Shown here piece after piece: positions 1-6,086 of a stretch of DNA of 7,444 nucleotides (the first letter of the stretch is position 1; each line of letters begins with the position of its first letter). The position numbers and the translations under genes are program-made. The stretch is from NCBI GenBank assembly GCA_003529305.1, contig DPWC01000159.1, positions 1 to 7,444 of the forward strand, in the 5' to 3' direction. The stretch comes from Actinomycetota bacterium. GTDB taxonomy: Bacteria > Actinomycetota > Actinomycetes > UBA12327. The notes below the pieces were generated by a model. That model was not told where the DNA came from. It worked only from the letters and a program-made list of their open reading frames with translations, and searched no databases.

Positions 1-20
1 GGGCGTCCCGCCCGAACCGC

Positions 21-48
21 CCCCGTCTGCGCGTACCGCGCAGCGGGG
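21..48 (+). promoter_or_regulatory. Strong GC-rich hairpin in the 5' leader of the ECF operon (terminator or riboswitch element)
   Basis: Bases 21-25 (CCCCG) pair with 44-48 (CGGGG), and 27-33 (CTGCGCG) pair with 37-43 (CGCGCAG). This gives 12 base pairs with one bulged T at 26 and a TAC loop. A smaller hairpin precedes it (1-5 with 9-13). The main hairpin is followed by a moderately T-rich stretch (49-59) and lies 59 bases before the first start codon. It could be the terminator of an upstream gene, since actinobacterial terminators often lack a clean U tract. It could instead be the 3' part of a structured regulatory leader such as a cobalamin riboswitch, because a GTCAGG element follows at 58-63. 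A canonical B12 box (GCCACTG-like) is not visible, so the riboswitch reading is weak. The structure is seen in the sequence; its role is inference. Confidence 0.5.
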
Positions 49-93
49 TCGTTGTCTGTCAGGGGCGTGTGGGCCCGGCGCGTGCTACCTACC

Positions 94-99
94 AAAAGG
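94..99 (+). promoter_or_regulatory. Ribosome binding site that supports the ATG start at 108
   Basis: AAAAGG lies 8 bases before ATG 108. It supports that codon as the start of the first gene over the in-frame GTG at 69, which would add 13 residues (VGPARATYQKVVH) in front of an already long signal-peptide N-region. The GTG at 69 also has a purine-rich AGGGG (61-65) just upstream, so the choice is likely but not certain. Confidence 0.5.
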
Positions 100-107
100 T
101 TGTTCAC

Positions 108-1556
108 ATGCGCTCCCCGTTCACCCCAGCACGATCGCTCCACGCCATCCAGCTGTCGACACGCAAAGCGCGCACCTCGACGCTCACAGCAGCCGTCGGC
201 ATGCTGTGTGTCGTTTTGGGACTGCCGGTCGTGGCAGCGATCCCAGCAGCCGCCAGTTCGCCTGCTGCCACGAGCATCAACAGTGGACTCTTCGGTGCAC
301 AAGATCCGACCTATGACGCTGTCTATCGACAAAGCGAAGCGCTGCTGGCCTATGTCGCCACCTCGCGCACTCCTGCGCAATCTGCCGTGCAGTGGCTGCT
401 GGACCAGCAGTGCGATGGCGGGGGCTGGCAGGCCTACCGCAGCGACACTTCGGTGCCTTGCGCGAGCCCCGACGCAGCAAATTATTCCGGTCCCGACTCC
501 AACTCCACCGCACTAGCCGTTGCGGCGCTCGCCGCGCTCAATGAAGACTCTGCCGCCGACAAGGGAGCGGCGTACCTGCGGTCCATGCAGAACAGTGATG
601 GAGGGATGCCGTGGTTTGCCGGCGGAACCAGTGACACGACCTCCACGGCTCTGGCGGCTGCGGCACTGCGCACTGCGGGCACCACTCCCGCCACCGTTAC
701 CGCTGATTCGGGCTCGTCGTTAACGGACTTCCTGACTAGTCAGCAACTGGACTGCGATGCCAGCGCATCGGTGCGCGGTGCTTTGCGCTATCTGCCTGGC
801 GATGGAACAACACCCAGTGACTTCGCGACCGCACCAGCGCTCATCGCCCTGGCCGATCGGGCGTTGCCGATTCCTGCCACCACACTGGACGATGACCAAC
901 AGGCGTTGTCATGCCCCGGGCCAGCCAGTAGTTCAGGTCGCGTTGCCGCCACGGCGGACTACCTCGTCACTCGCTTGACCGACGGCAAGGGTGCGTTGGA
1001 GTCGCAGTACTCCCCCGGCGAACCAGATTGGACCAATACGCGCGCCGCGGTCATTGGCCTGGCTGCCAGCGGGCACGGCAAGTCGGTCATGCCGTCCGCC
1101 CTTCAAGCACTGGCGGGCTCGCAGGACTCCACCATCACCGATGACCAAGGAAACGATCGACCAGGAGTGCTCGCCGAATTAATCATGGCCGCCGTCGCGG
1201 CTGGCGTGGAGGTGTCGAGCCCTTCGACGCCCGGCACCGAGGTCACCCCTACGGGCAAACGCCAACGAACACAGGCCACTGACCCCACACTCGACCCCGC
1301 AGCGCTGATGAACCGTCTCGACCAAACCTTGACTCCTGAAATACTCCCGAACAACCCCGATGGCTCCATCGCCGACTCACAAGGATCACCATCAGCAAGC
1401 ACCAGGGCGCGCACGAAACTTGCTGATTCGGGTGCCACTTCCTCAACTCGGCCCACCGCTGCGCTGGGAACTACATTCGTGATCCTCGGCAGCCTCCTGG
1501 TGATGGCCAGCCGCCGACCAAGAATTGTTTCAGCAGCCGAACCTGAGCTGCCGTGA
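108..1556 (+). CDS. Exported, membrane-anchored prenyltransferase/squalene-cyclase-repeat protein linked to an ECF transporter
   Basis: This is a predicted 482-residue surface protein. It has a signal peptide (basic RKAR at about 19-22, hydrophobic core about 26-46, likely cut near AAAS at 48-50). The body carries repeats of the terpene-cyclase/prenyltransferase type: WLLDQQCDGGGW at 96-107, YLRSMQNSDGGMPWF at 156-170, then weaker copies near 205-218 and 285-299. Each sits between Ala/Leu-rich helices (for example 133-143 and 179-190), as expected of an alpha-toroid. A Thr/Ser/Pro-rich linker (about 370-450) leads to a membrane helix (about 451-468) followed by RR and a short tail, with no LPXTG motif. 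Mature cysteines are at 102, 118, 216 and 269. I see no DXDD or DDXXD cyclase motif, it is exported, and it heads an ECF operon, so a terpene-making enzyme is unlikely. The toroid fold is also used by cobalamin carriers such as transcobalamin, so I infer ligand capture for the transporter. The stop overlaps the next start by four bases. The family call is good; the function is inference. Confidence 0.8.
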   Translation: MRSPFTPARSLHAIQLSTRKARTSTLTAAVGMLCVVLGLPVVAAIPAAASSPAATSINSGLFGAQDPTYDAVYRQSEALLAYVATSRTPAQSAVQWLLDQQCDGGGWQAYRSDTSVPCASPDAANYSGPDSNSTALAVAALAALNEDSAADKGAAYLRSMQNSDGGMPWFAGGTSDTTSTALAAAALRTAGTTPATVTADSGSSLTDFLTSQQLDCDASASVRGALRYLPGDGTTPSDFATAPALIALADRALPIPATTLDDDQQALSCPGPASSSGRVAATADYLVTRLTDGKGALESQYSPGEPDWTNTRAAVIGLAASGHGKSVMPSALQALAGSQDSTITDDQGNDRPGVLAELIMAAVAAGVEVSSPSTPGTEVTPTGKRQRTQATDPTLDPAALMNRLDQTLTPEILPNNPDGSIADSQGSPSASTRARTKLADSGATSSTRPTAALGTTFVILGSLLVMASRRPRIVSAAEPELP

Positions 1557-2458
1557 CGACAGGTCACCGCGTCAGAAGCGTGTTCGTCGTGGTCGCGACG
1601 AGTACGGCGCTGATCCTGCCGATGCTCGTCGTGTCAGCAAGTCCTGCCAGCGCCACCAGTTATCGCTATTGGTCATTCTGGCTTCAAAGTGGCAGCAACG
1701 GAGCGGGATCTTGCAGCACATCGTGGTGCTTTGCGCAAGAAGGGTCCGGCACGATCGTGCCGCGCGATGGCGATGTGCAGGGGTGGCGCTTCGCGATCTC
1801 CAGCGGCGCCACCTCATCGGATCGGCCCCCACGCGCCACGACCTCCTTCGCCACCATCTGTTCTGGTGTTACTTCGTCAACCTCCACCAAGCGCGTGGCC
1901 GTGATTGTGGACTTCGGTACCCCCAGCGATGCCCCCACCAATGAATTGCCACCGGCGCTACTGACCAAGTGCGAAGTAGTGTCGTCGACCACGACCGCCC
2001 TTGGCGTGCTGTATGCCGCGGTCTCGGTGCGGCAGCGCAGCGGTTTCGTTTGTGGCCTCAACGGATACCCACGCACCGAATGCGGAACTGTGGTGGCAAG
2101 TCCGACCCAACCAGTTGCCACCTCATCGCCCGCGCAGCGATCAAGCACGGCAGGGTCTGCGGCCACCACCCGTGGTGCCGGCGCCGCAACCGCCGGGCAG
2201 ACGGCGGCAAGCAGTCCGTTGCCCTCCGCAACAACTATCGCGACTTCGCCCAGTGGCGCCTCTGCGTCTACATCCACCTCGCTAACCAGCACGGCAAATT
2301 CGAAGGAAACCTCAAACTCAGCTGCAGCCCGCGCCGAACCCACCGGTTCTAGCGGCCCGCGCTCCCGCGCTTTGACCATCGGTGTGATCGCGCTGATTCT
2401 GATTCTTGCTGCCGGTGTTGCACTGAAGGCTTGGCGTCGCAGCATGGAGCACCAGTGA
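1553..2458 (+). CDS. SCO2322-family exported protein with Ser/Thr-rich stalk and C-terminal membrane anchor
   Basis: This is a 301-residue protein. It has a signal peptide (hydrophobic core about 9-29, likely cut after PASA at 31-34). A globular domain follows at about 35-182, with YRYWSFW (37-43), DGDVQGWRFAIS (72-83), a V/I-rich FGTPSDAP segment (115-128) and CGLNGYPRTECG (167-178). A low-complexity Ser/Thr/Ala stalk spans about 183-270, then one membrane helix (about 273-292) and WRR. The domain matches, from memory, the secreted protein beside an ECF transporter in Streptomyces (SCO2322 family in public annotation); its biochemical role is unknown to me. Six cysteines (54, 59, 103, 140, 167, 177) in the exported domain suggest up to three disulfides. 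The GTG start lies in a GTGA overlap with the previous stop and has only a weak Shine-Dalgarno sequence, so it is probably translated by coupling. I infer a surface partner of the toroid protein and the ECF importer. The family call is fairly sure; the function is not. Confidence 0.8.
   Translation: MTTGHRVRSVFVVVATSTALILPMLVVSASPASATSYRYWSFWLQSGSNGAGSCSTSWCFAQEGSGTIVPRDGDVQGWRFAISSGATSSDRPPRATTSFATICSGVTSSTSTKRVAVIVDFGTPSDAPTNELPPALLTKCEVVSSTTTALGVLYAAVSVRQRSGFVCGLNGYPRTECGTVVASPTQPVATSSPAQRSSTAGSAATTRGAGAATAGQTAASSPLPSATTIATSPSGASASTSTSLTSTANSKETSNSAAARAEPTGSSGPRSRALTIGVIALILILAAGVALKAWRRSMEHQ
2446..2449 (+). promoter_or_regulatory. Ribosome binding site that fixes the ecfT start at GTG 2455
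   Basis: GGAG lies 5 bases before GTG 2455, which forms a GTGA overlap with the stop of the previous gene. It supports this start over the in-frame TTG at 2431, which lies inside the preceding gene and would prepend a non-hydrophobic stretch. Confidence 0.55.
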
Positions 2459-3543
2459 TCAGGCAGGCAGCGGCTCGCGATCGGGCCGTCCATGCTGGCG
2501 CCTGGTGGATCTGGGCCTTGGGGCTTGCCGCAGCGGCGTCACTTTCCACCAATTGGCTCGTGTTGATCACGATCTTGGCTTGTGCCACGGCAGCAGTGGC
2601 ATGGCGCGCACCTTCGGGCCCAGCCTGGAATGTTTTTCGCGCGGCAGTGGTCCTCGCTACTGCCGTCTTTGTTCTGCGCACCGGTCTGGGTGTGATGTTC
2701 GGGTTAGCCCTACCCGGCCGCACTTTGTTGCAACTGCCCGAATTGCCTCTGCCCTCGTGGGCTGGCGGGATGCGTATTGGCGGAACCCTGACTGCTGAGC
2801 AACTCGTGGCCGCGATGTGCGACGGACTTCGGTTGGCGACGGTGATCGTGTGCCTGGGGGCAGCAAACTGTGTGGCCAGCCCGTTGCGCCTCCTGCGCAG
2901 CGTTCCGTCCGCACTGCACGAGGTCGGTGTTGCCTTGGTGGTGGCGCTGGGCCTTGTTCCCGCTCTGGGAACAGATATCGCGCGCGTTCGTCGAGTACAA
3001 CGGCTGCGAGGTCGACGAACTGATGGTCCTTTGGGGTGGGTTGCCTTAACGGTTCCGGTGATGGAGGGAGCCCTGCAGCGCTCCTTGGATCTGGCCGCGT
3101 CCATGGACACTCGCGGCTACGGGCGTCGCACTGATTCGACAGAAGCCGTTCGCCGCACCTCAAACGCACTCGTGCTCGCGGCCTTTCTCGCCATGCTCGT
3201 GGGCACCTTTTTCTTCCTCGGCATGGGAGCGCCCCGGTGGGCGCCGTGGTTGCTGCTCAGTGGTGTGGCCGCCGGTGTAACCGGGCTGATGCTGGGTGGT
3301 CGCACCCGGCAACGCACTCGGTACCGACCCGATCCCTGGCGAACGCCCGAGTGGCTGCTCAGTGTCACTGGTGTCGGCGTCGCAGTGGCCGCGTGGCATA
3401 CCGCCGCCACATCGTTGGGCCTGCAGTTACCCGCTAGTGCCTTGACCTGGCCGGCACTACCGCCCCTGGTCTTGCTGACCGTGCTGGCGGCAGCGGGCGC
3501 CATTGCCCTGACGCCCGCACTACCCCAGGAGGATCTGCCGTGA
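2455..3543 (+). CDS. ecfT: ECF transporter transmembrane coupling protein EcfT (CbiQ family), with C-terminal extension
   Basis: EcfT is the membrane scaffold of an energy-coupling factor importer. It transmits ATPase movement to the substrate-binding S component. The 362-residue protein has hydrophobic helices near 15-50, 58-83 and 114-140, followed by the long cytoplasmic coupling region. The two characteristic Ala-Arg-Gly-type motifs are visible: RVQRLRGRR at about 180-188 and ASMDTRGYGRR at 215-225. These are the elements that dock into the two ATPase domains. Further helices occur near 238-257 and 263-281, then an extra hydrophobic segment (about 300-353) beyond the usual end; typical EcfT/CbiQ proteins are about 230-280 residues. 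The gene overlaps its neighbours by four bases on each side and immediately precedes the fused ATPase. Family assignment is confident from the motifs and context. The transported substrate cannot be read from this subunit. Confidence 0.9.
   Translation: MIRQAAARDRAVHAGAWWIWALGLAAAASLSTNWLVLITILACATAAVAWRAPSGPAWNVFRAAVVLATAVFVLRTGLGVMFGLALPGRTLLQLPELPLPSWAGGMRIGGTLTAEQLVAAMCDGLRLATVIVCLGAANCVASPLRLLRSVPSALHEVGVALVVALGLVPALGTDIARVRRVQRLRGRRTDGPLGWVALTVPVMEGALQRSLDLAASMDTRGYGRRTDSTEAVRRTSNALVLAAFLAMLVGTFFFLGMGAPRWAPWLLLSGVAAGVTGLMLGGRTRQRTRYRPDPWRTPEWLLSVTGVGVAVAAWHTAATSLGLQLPASALTWPALPPLVLLTVLAAAGAIALTPALPQEDLP
3527..3532 (+). promoter_or_regulatory. Consensus Shine-Dalgarno AGGAGG for ecfA
   Basis: A perfect AGGAGG lies inside the end of ecfT, 7 bases before GTG 3540. 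It is the strongest ribosome binding site in the operon and suggests that the ATPase subunit is initiated independently as well as by coupling. Confidence 0.75.
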
Positions 3544-5204
3544 TCAATTTCGAGAATGTTGACTTTCGCTACGACGGCGCCGAGGAGCCCGTCCTCTCGG
3601 CACTGACTCTGCGGATCCCTGAGGGCGAGATGTGTTTGGTCATCGGGCCCAGTGGATCCGGTAAGACCACTTTGCTGCGCATGATCAATGGACTTGTTCC
3701 CCACTTCACCGGCGGTACGGTCTCTGGCACCGTCAGCGTTGCTGACAGATCAACAGCTCATCATCGTCCGCGCGATTTGGCCGATCTTGTCGGCTTCGTC
3801 GGCCAAGATCCCTTTGCGGGTTTTGTGGCCGACACCGTTGAGGACGAACTTGCCTACGCCATGGAGTCGCTCGGCGTTCCGACCGACATCATGCGCCGGC
3901 GCGTAGAGGAAACACTCGACTTGCTCGGCCTCACCGCCTTGCGCCGCCGGGCCCTGCGCGGCCTGTCTGGAGGCGAAGCCCAACGGGTGGCCATTGGTGC
4001 AGCGATGACCGCCCACCCGCGAGTTTTAGTTCTTGATGAACCCACCTCCGCCCTTGATCCCTCCGCTGCCGAAGATGTTCTCGCCAGCCTCCAACGACTC
4101 GTTCATGACCTTGGCGTCACGGTTGTTCTCGCCGAGCATCGCCTTGAACGCGTTGCGCAGTACGCCGATCGCGTGGTCTTGGTACCCGGTGGTGGTCGGC
4201 CAGTCATTGTGGGCACGCCCGCTGATGTGCTGCGCGACAGCGCACTTGCACCCCCCGTGGTCGCATTGGCGCGCACTGCCGGGTGGAGCGCCACTCCCTT
4301 ATCGGTGCGTGAGGCCCGGCGAAGCGCGCCGCAGTTACGCGAGCAGTTGTCCGGGTCAACTGACGCCGAAACGGTCGCAACTTCTCGGCCAGAGCGCGAC
4401 CACTCCAGTTCCGCCATCGAATTGCGTGATGTGCGAGTGGGATATGGACGACGCGAAGTTCTGCACGGCACCTCGTTGACCATTGACGGCGGACAAGTCG
4501 TCGCCTTGATGGGACGCAACGGTGCGGGCAAGTCCACCTTGTTGTCGGCGATGGCCGGACTGCGCACTCCCTTCCGTGGCCGAGTGCGCATTGCTGGTTT
4601 AGACCCCGCAGTACTGGCCCCGCATGATCTCGTCACCACCGTGGGTCTGGTTCCGCAACAGGCCGCCGATCTGCTCTACGCCGAATCGGTAGATCTGGAG
4701 TGTCGACAAACCGATCGTGACGCACAACTGGCACCGGGAACCACCGCCGCAGTGCTCGCGCGAATTGCCCCGTGGGTGCCCAAGAACGCACACCCGGCCG
4801 ATCTGTCAGAGGGTTCGCGGCTAGCAGTCGCACTCAGTGTGGTGCTGGCACCTGATCCCACGGTGCTGCTACTCGATGAGCCCACTCGCGGGCTTGATCT
4901 CTCGGCCAAAGACTTGCTCATTCAGGTGTTGCGAGAGGCCGCGGAACGGGGCCGCACCGTCGTGCTCGCCACGCACGATGTTGAGTTGGTCGCCGAAGTA
5001 GCTAGTCGCACCATCGTTGTGGCCGATGGCGAGATCGTCGCTGATGGCACGACTCGGCGCATCGTGACTTCCTCGCCGATGTTTGCCCCACAGGTCAGCA
5101 AAGTGCTCGCGCCCCTCGAACTTTTGACCGTGCGCGAAGTTGAATCCGTACTGGCGCGCACGCTCGCCACATCAGAGCGCGACGGTAAGGACCAGATCTC
5201 GTGA
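3540..5204 (+). CDS. ecfA: ECF transporter ATP-binding protein with two fused ABC ATPase domains
   Basis: This cytoplasmic ATPase powers the importer. Two ABC domains lie in one 554-residue chain, in place of separate EcfA1 and EcfA2. Domain 1 (about 1-240) has Walker A GPSGSGKTT (36-44), Q-loop Q89, signature LSGGE (142-146), Walker B VLVLDEP (162-168), D-loop SALD (170-173) and switch His200. After a polar linker (about 255-292), domain 2 has Walker A GRNGAGKST (325-333), a Q-loop in VPQQ (371-374), an altered signature LSEGS (422-426), Walker B LLLDEP (443-448), GLD (451-453) and His479. All catalytic residues are present in both halves; only the second signature departs from LSGGQ. EcfT upstream and the S component downstream overlap it by four bases each, making a self-contained (group I-type) ECF system. 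The GTG start follows a perfect AGGAGG. Call very sure. Confidence 0.95.
   Translation: MINFENVDFRYDGAEEPVLSALTLRIPEGEMCLVIGPSGSGKTTLLRMINGLVPHFTGGTVSGTVSVADRSTAHHRPRDLADLVGFVGQDPFAGFVADTVEDELAYAMESLGVPTDIMRRRVEETLDLLGLTALRRRALRGLSGGEAQRVAIGAAMTAHPRVLVLDEPTSALDPSAAEDVLASLQRLVHDLGVTVVLAEHRLERVAQYADRVVLVPGGGRPVIVGTPADVLRDSALAPPVVALARTAGWSATPLSVREARRSAPQLREQLSGSTDAETVATSRPERDHSSSAIELRDVRVGYGRREVLHGTSLTIDGGQVVALMGRNGAGKSTLLSAMAGLRTPFRGRVRIAGLDPAVLAPHDLVTTVGLVPQQAADLLYAESVDLECRQTDRDAQLAPGTTAAVLARIAPWVPKNAHPADLSEGSRLAVALSVVLAPDPTVLLLDEPTRGLDLSAKDLLIQVLREAAERGRTVVLATHDVELVAEVASRTIVVADGEIVADGTTRRIVTSSPMFAPQVSKVLAPLELLTVREVESVLARTLATSERDGKDQIS
5187..5191 (+). promoter_or_regulatory. Ribosome binding site for the S component
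   Basis: AAGGA lies within the end of ecfA, 9 bases before GTG 5201, which forms a GTGA overlap with the ecfA stop. It supports GTG 5201 as the start. Confidence 0.5.
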
Positions 5205-6085
5205 CCGCGGCATTGCGCGTGATCCCGGTGGCGCCTCGCACCCGGATTCTGCTGCTTCTGGGCTCCGCCATTGGTGTGCTGGCGTTCACCTGGCCACTGG
5301 TGATGTCACCCACCGTGGCGCCAGATAGCGCGGCAACTGCCCCGTGGATCTTCGCCGCACTGGTGCCCTTACTCCTGGCCGTGGTGGCCAGCGAACTCAA
5401 TGCCGGCGGCATCGATGCCCGTGCCATTGCGGTTCTTGGGGTACTCAGTGCACTGGCGATCGCCCTTCGACCACTCGGTGGTGGCATCACCGGCTTTCAA
5501 CCGATGTTTGCGGTGTTGATCATCGGTGGGTACGCCTACGGAGCGGGATTTGGTTTTGTGTTGGGCGCTACCGCCATGGCTGGCTCGGCCCTTCTCACCG
5601 GTGGCGCTGGGCCTTGGGTGCCTTTTCAGATGCTGGCCGCCGCGTGGGTGGCGATGGGCGCTGGCCTGCTTCCCCATCCCTCTGCCCCCGCTGACGGTGG
5701 GCGCCACCACCAGTCCACGGCGTCATCGCTACCCACGATGACGCGTCACCGCGCTCCGTGGCGACTCATCGCCTACGCCGCGATCGCCGGGTTGCTCTTC
5801 GGCCTCATCATGGATCTGGCTTTTTGGCCATGGGCGTTATCCGGGGCAGCGGCACAGTCCTCGGCGGTCGGATTTGCTCCCGGTGCGGGGTTCGTGGCCA
5901 ACCTTCAACGCTTTATCACTTTTCACCTGGCCACGGCCATGGGCTGGGATCTGACTCGCGCCATCACGACCGCCATCATCGTGGCACTCGCCGGTCCTAT
6001 CGTGCTGCGCGCTCTGACTCGTGCAGGACGGCGAGCACGGTTCGCCCCGGCGAATCAAGTCGTGACAGTCAGCTCTGGCGAGTGA
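5201..6085 (+). CDS. ECF transporter S component (substrate-binding membrane protein), possibly cobalamin-type (CbrT-like)
   Basis: This is the membrane subunit that binds the nutrient and topples to release it inward. The 294-residue protein is very hydrophobic. Likely helices are near 15-35, 47-65, 75-90, 101-122, 121-132, 139-157, 188-206 and 250-270. The most diagnostic stretch is the Gly/Ala-rich region around 112-157 (GFGFVLGATAMAGSALLTGG, then GPWVPFQMLAAAWVAMGAGLLP). It is of the kind found in S components encoded beside SCO2322-type genes. A hydrophilic, basic, His-containing loop (about 158-187) is probably cytoplasmic by the positive-inside rule. FWPW occurs at 208-211. At 294 residues it is longer than the compact S components of about 170-220. 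It overlaps ecfA by four bases and ends the operon. The S component role is supported by context and sequence character. Cobalamin as substrate is inference from the operon type (compare the predicted CbrT/U/V systems) and the toroid protein; another vitamin is possible. Confidence 0.85.
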   Translation: MTAALRVIPVAPRTRILLLLGSAIGVLAFTWPLVMSPTVAPDSAATAPWIFAALVPLLLAVVASELNAGGIDARAIAVLGVLSALAIALRPLGGGITGFQPMFAVLIIGGYAYGAGFGFVLGATAMAGSALLTGGAGPWVPFQMLAAAWVAMGAGLLPHPSAPADGGRHHQSTASSLPTMTRHRAPWRLIAYAAIAGLLFGLIMDLAFWPWALSGAAAQSSAVGFAPGAGFVANLQRFITFHLATAMGWDLTRAITTAIIVALAGPIVLRALTRAGRRARFAPANQVVTVSSGE

Positions 6086-6086
6086 A

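Noticed and set aside
1..80. Definite cobalamin riboswitch
   Set aside because: The B12 box and the rest of the core are not visible in the window. Only a hairpin and a GTCAGG element are seen, so it is kept as a hypothesis and not annotated as an ncRNA.
69..107. Upstream GTG start at 69 for the first gene
   Set aside because: ATG 108 has AAAAGG at good spacing and already gives a long signal-peptide N-region. The extra residues have no family character, though GTG 69 cannot be fully excluded.
108..1556. Terpene cyclase or squalene-hopene cyclase enzyme
   Set aside because: The protein is exported, lacks visible DXDD or DDXXD motifs, is shorter than hopene cyclases and heads a transporter operon. 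Only the repeat fold is shared.
2431..2454. TTG start at 2431 for ecfT
   Set aside because: GTG 2455 has GGAG 5 bases upstream and repeats the GTGA overlap seen at the other junctions. TTG is a rarer start and lies inside the previous gene.
1684..2493. 269-codon open frame on the - strand opposite the SCO2322-type gene
   Set aside because: It is a GC-rich shadow frame antisense to a gene with a signal peptide, recognisable domain and anchor; its product shows no recognisable motifs.
2349..3704. Two long - strand open frames opposite ecfT (253 and 195 codons)
   Set aside because: The translations are Arg/Pro/Ser/Thr-rich without domain character, as expected of antisense shadows in high-GC DNA, and ecfT motifs are clear on the + strand.
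2942..5617. Repeated GGCGCTGGGCCTTG in ecfT (about 2943) and in the S component (about 5603)
   Set aside because: It is a single short match in GC-rich membrane-protein coding sequence with no flanking similarity, most likely chance.
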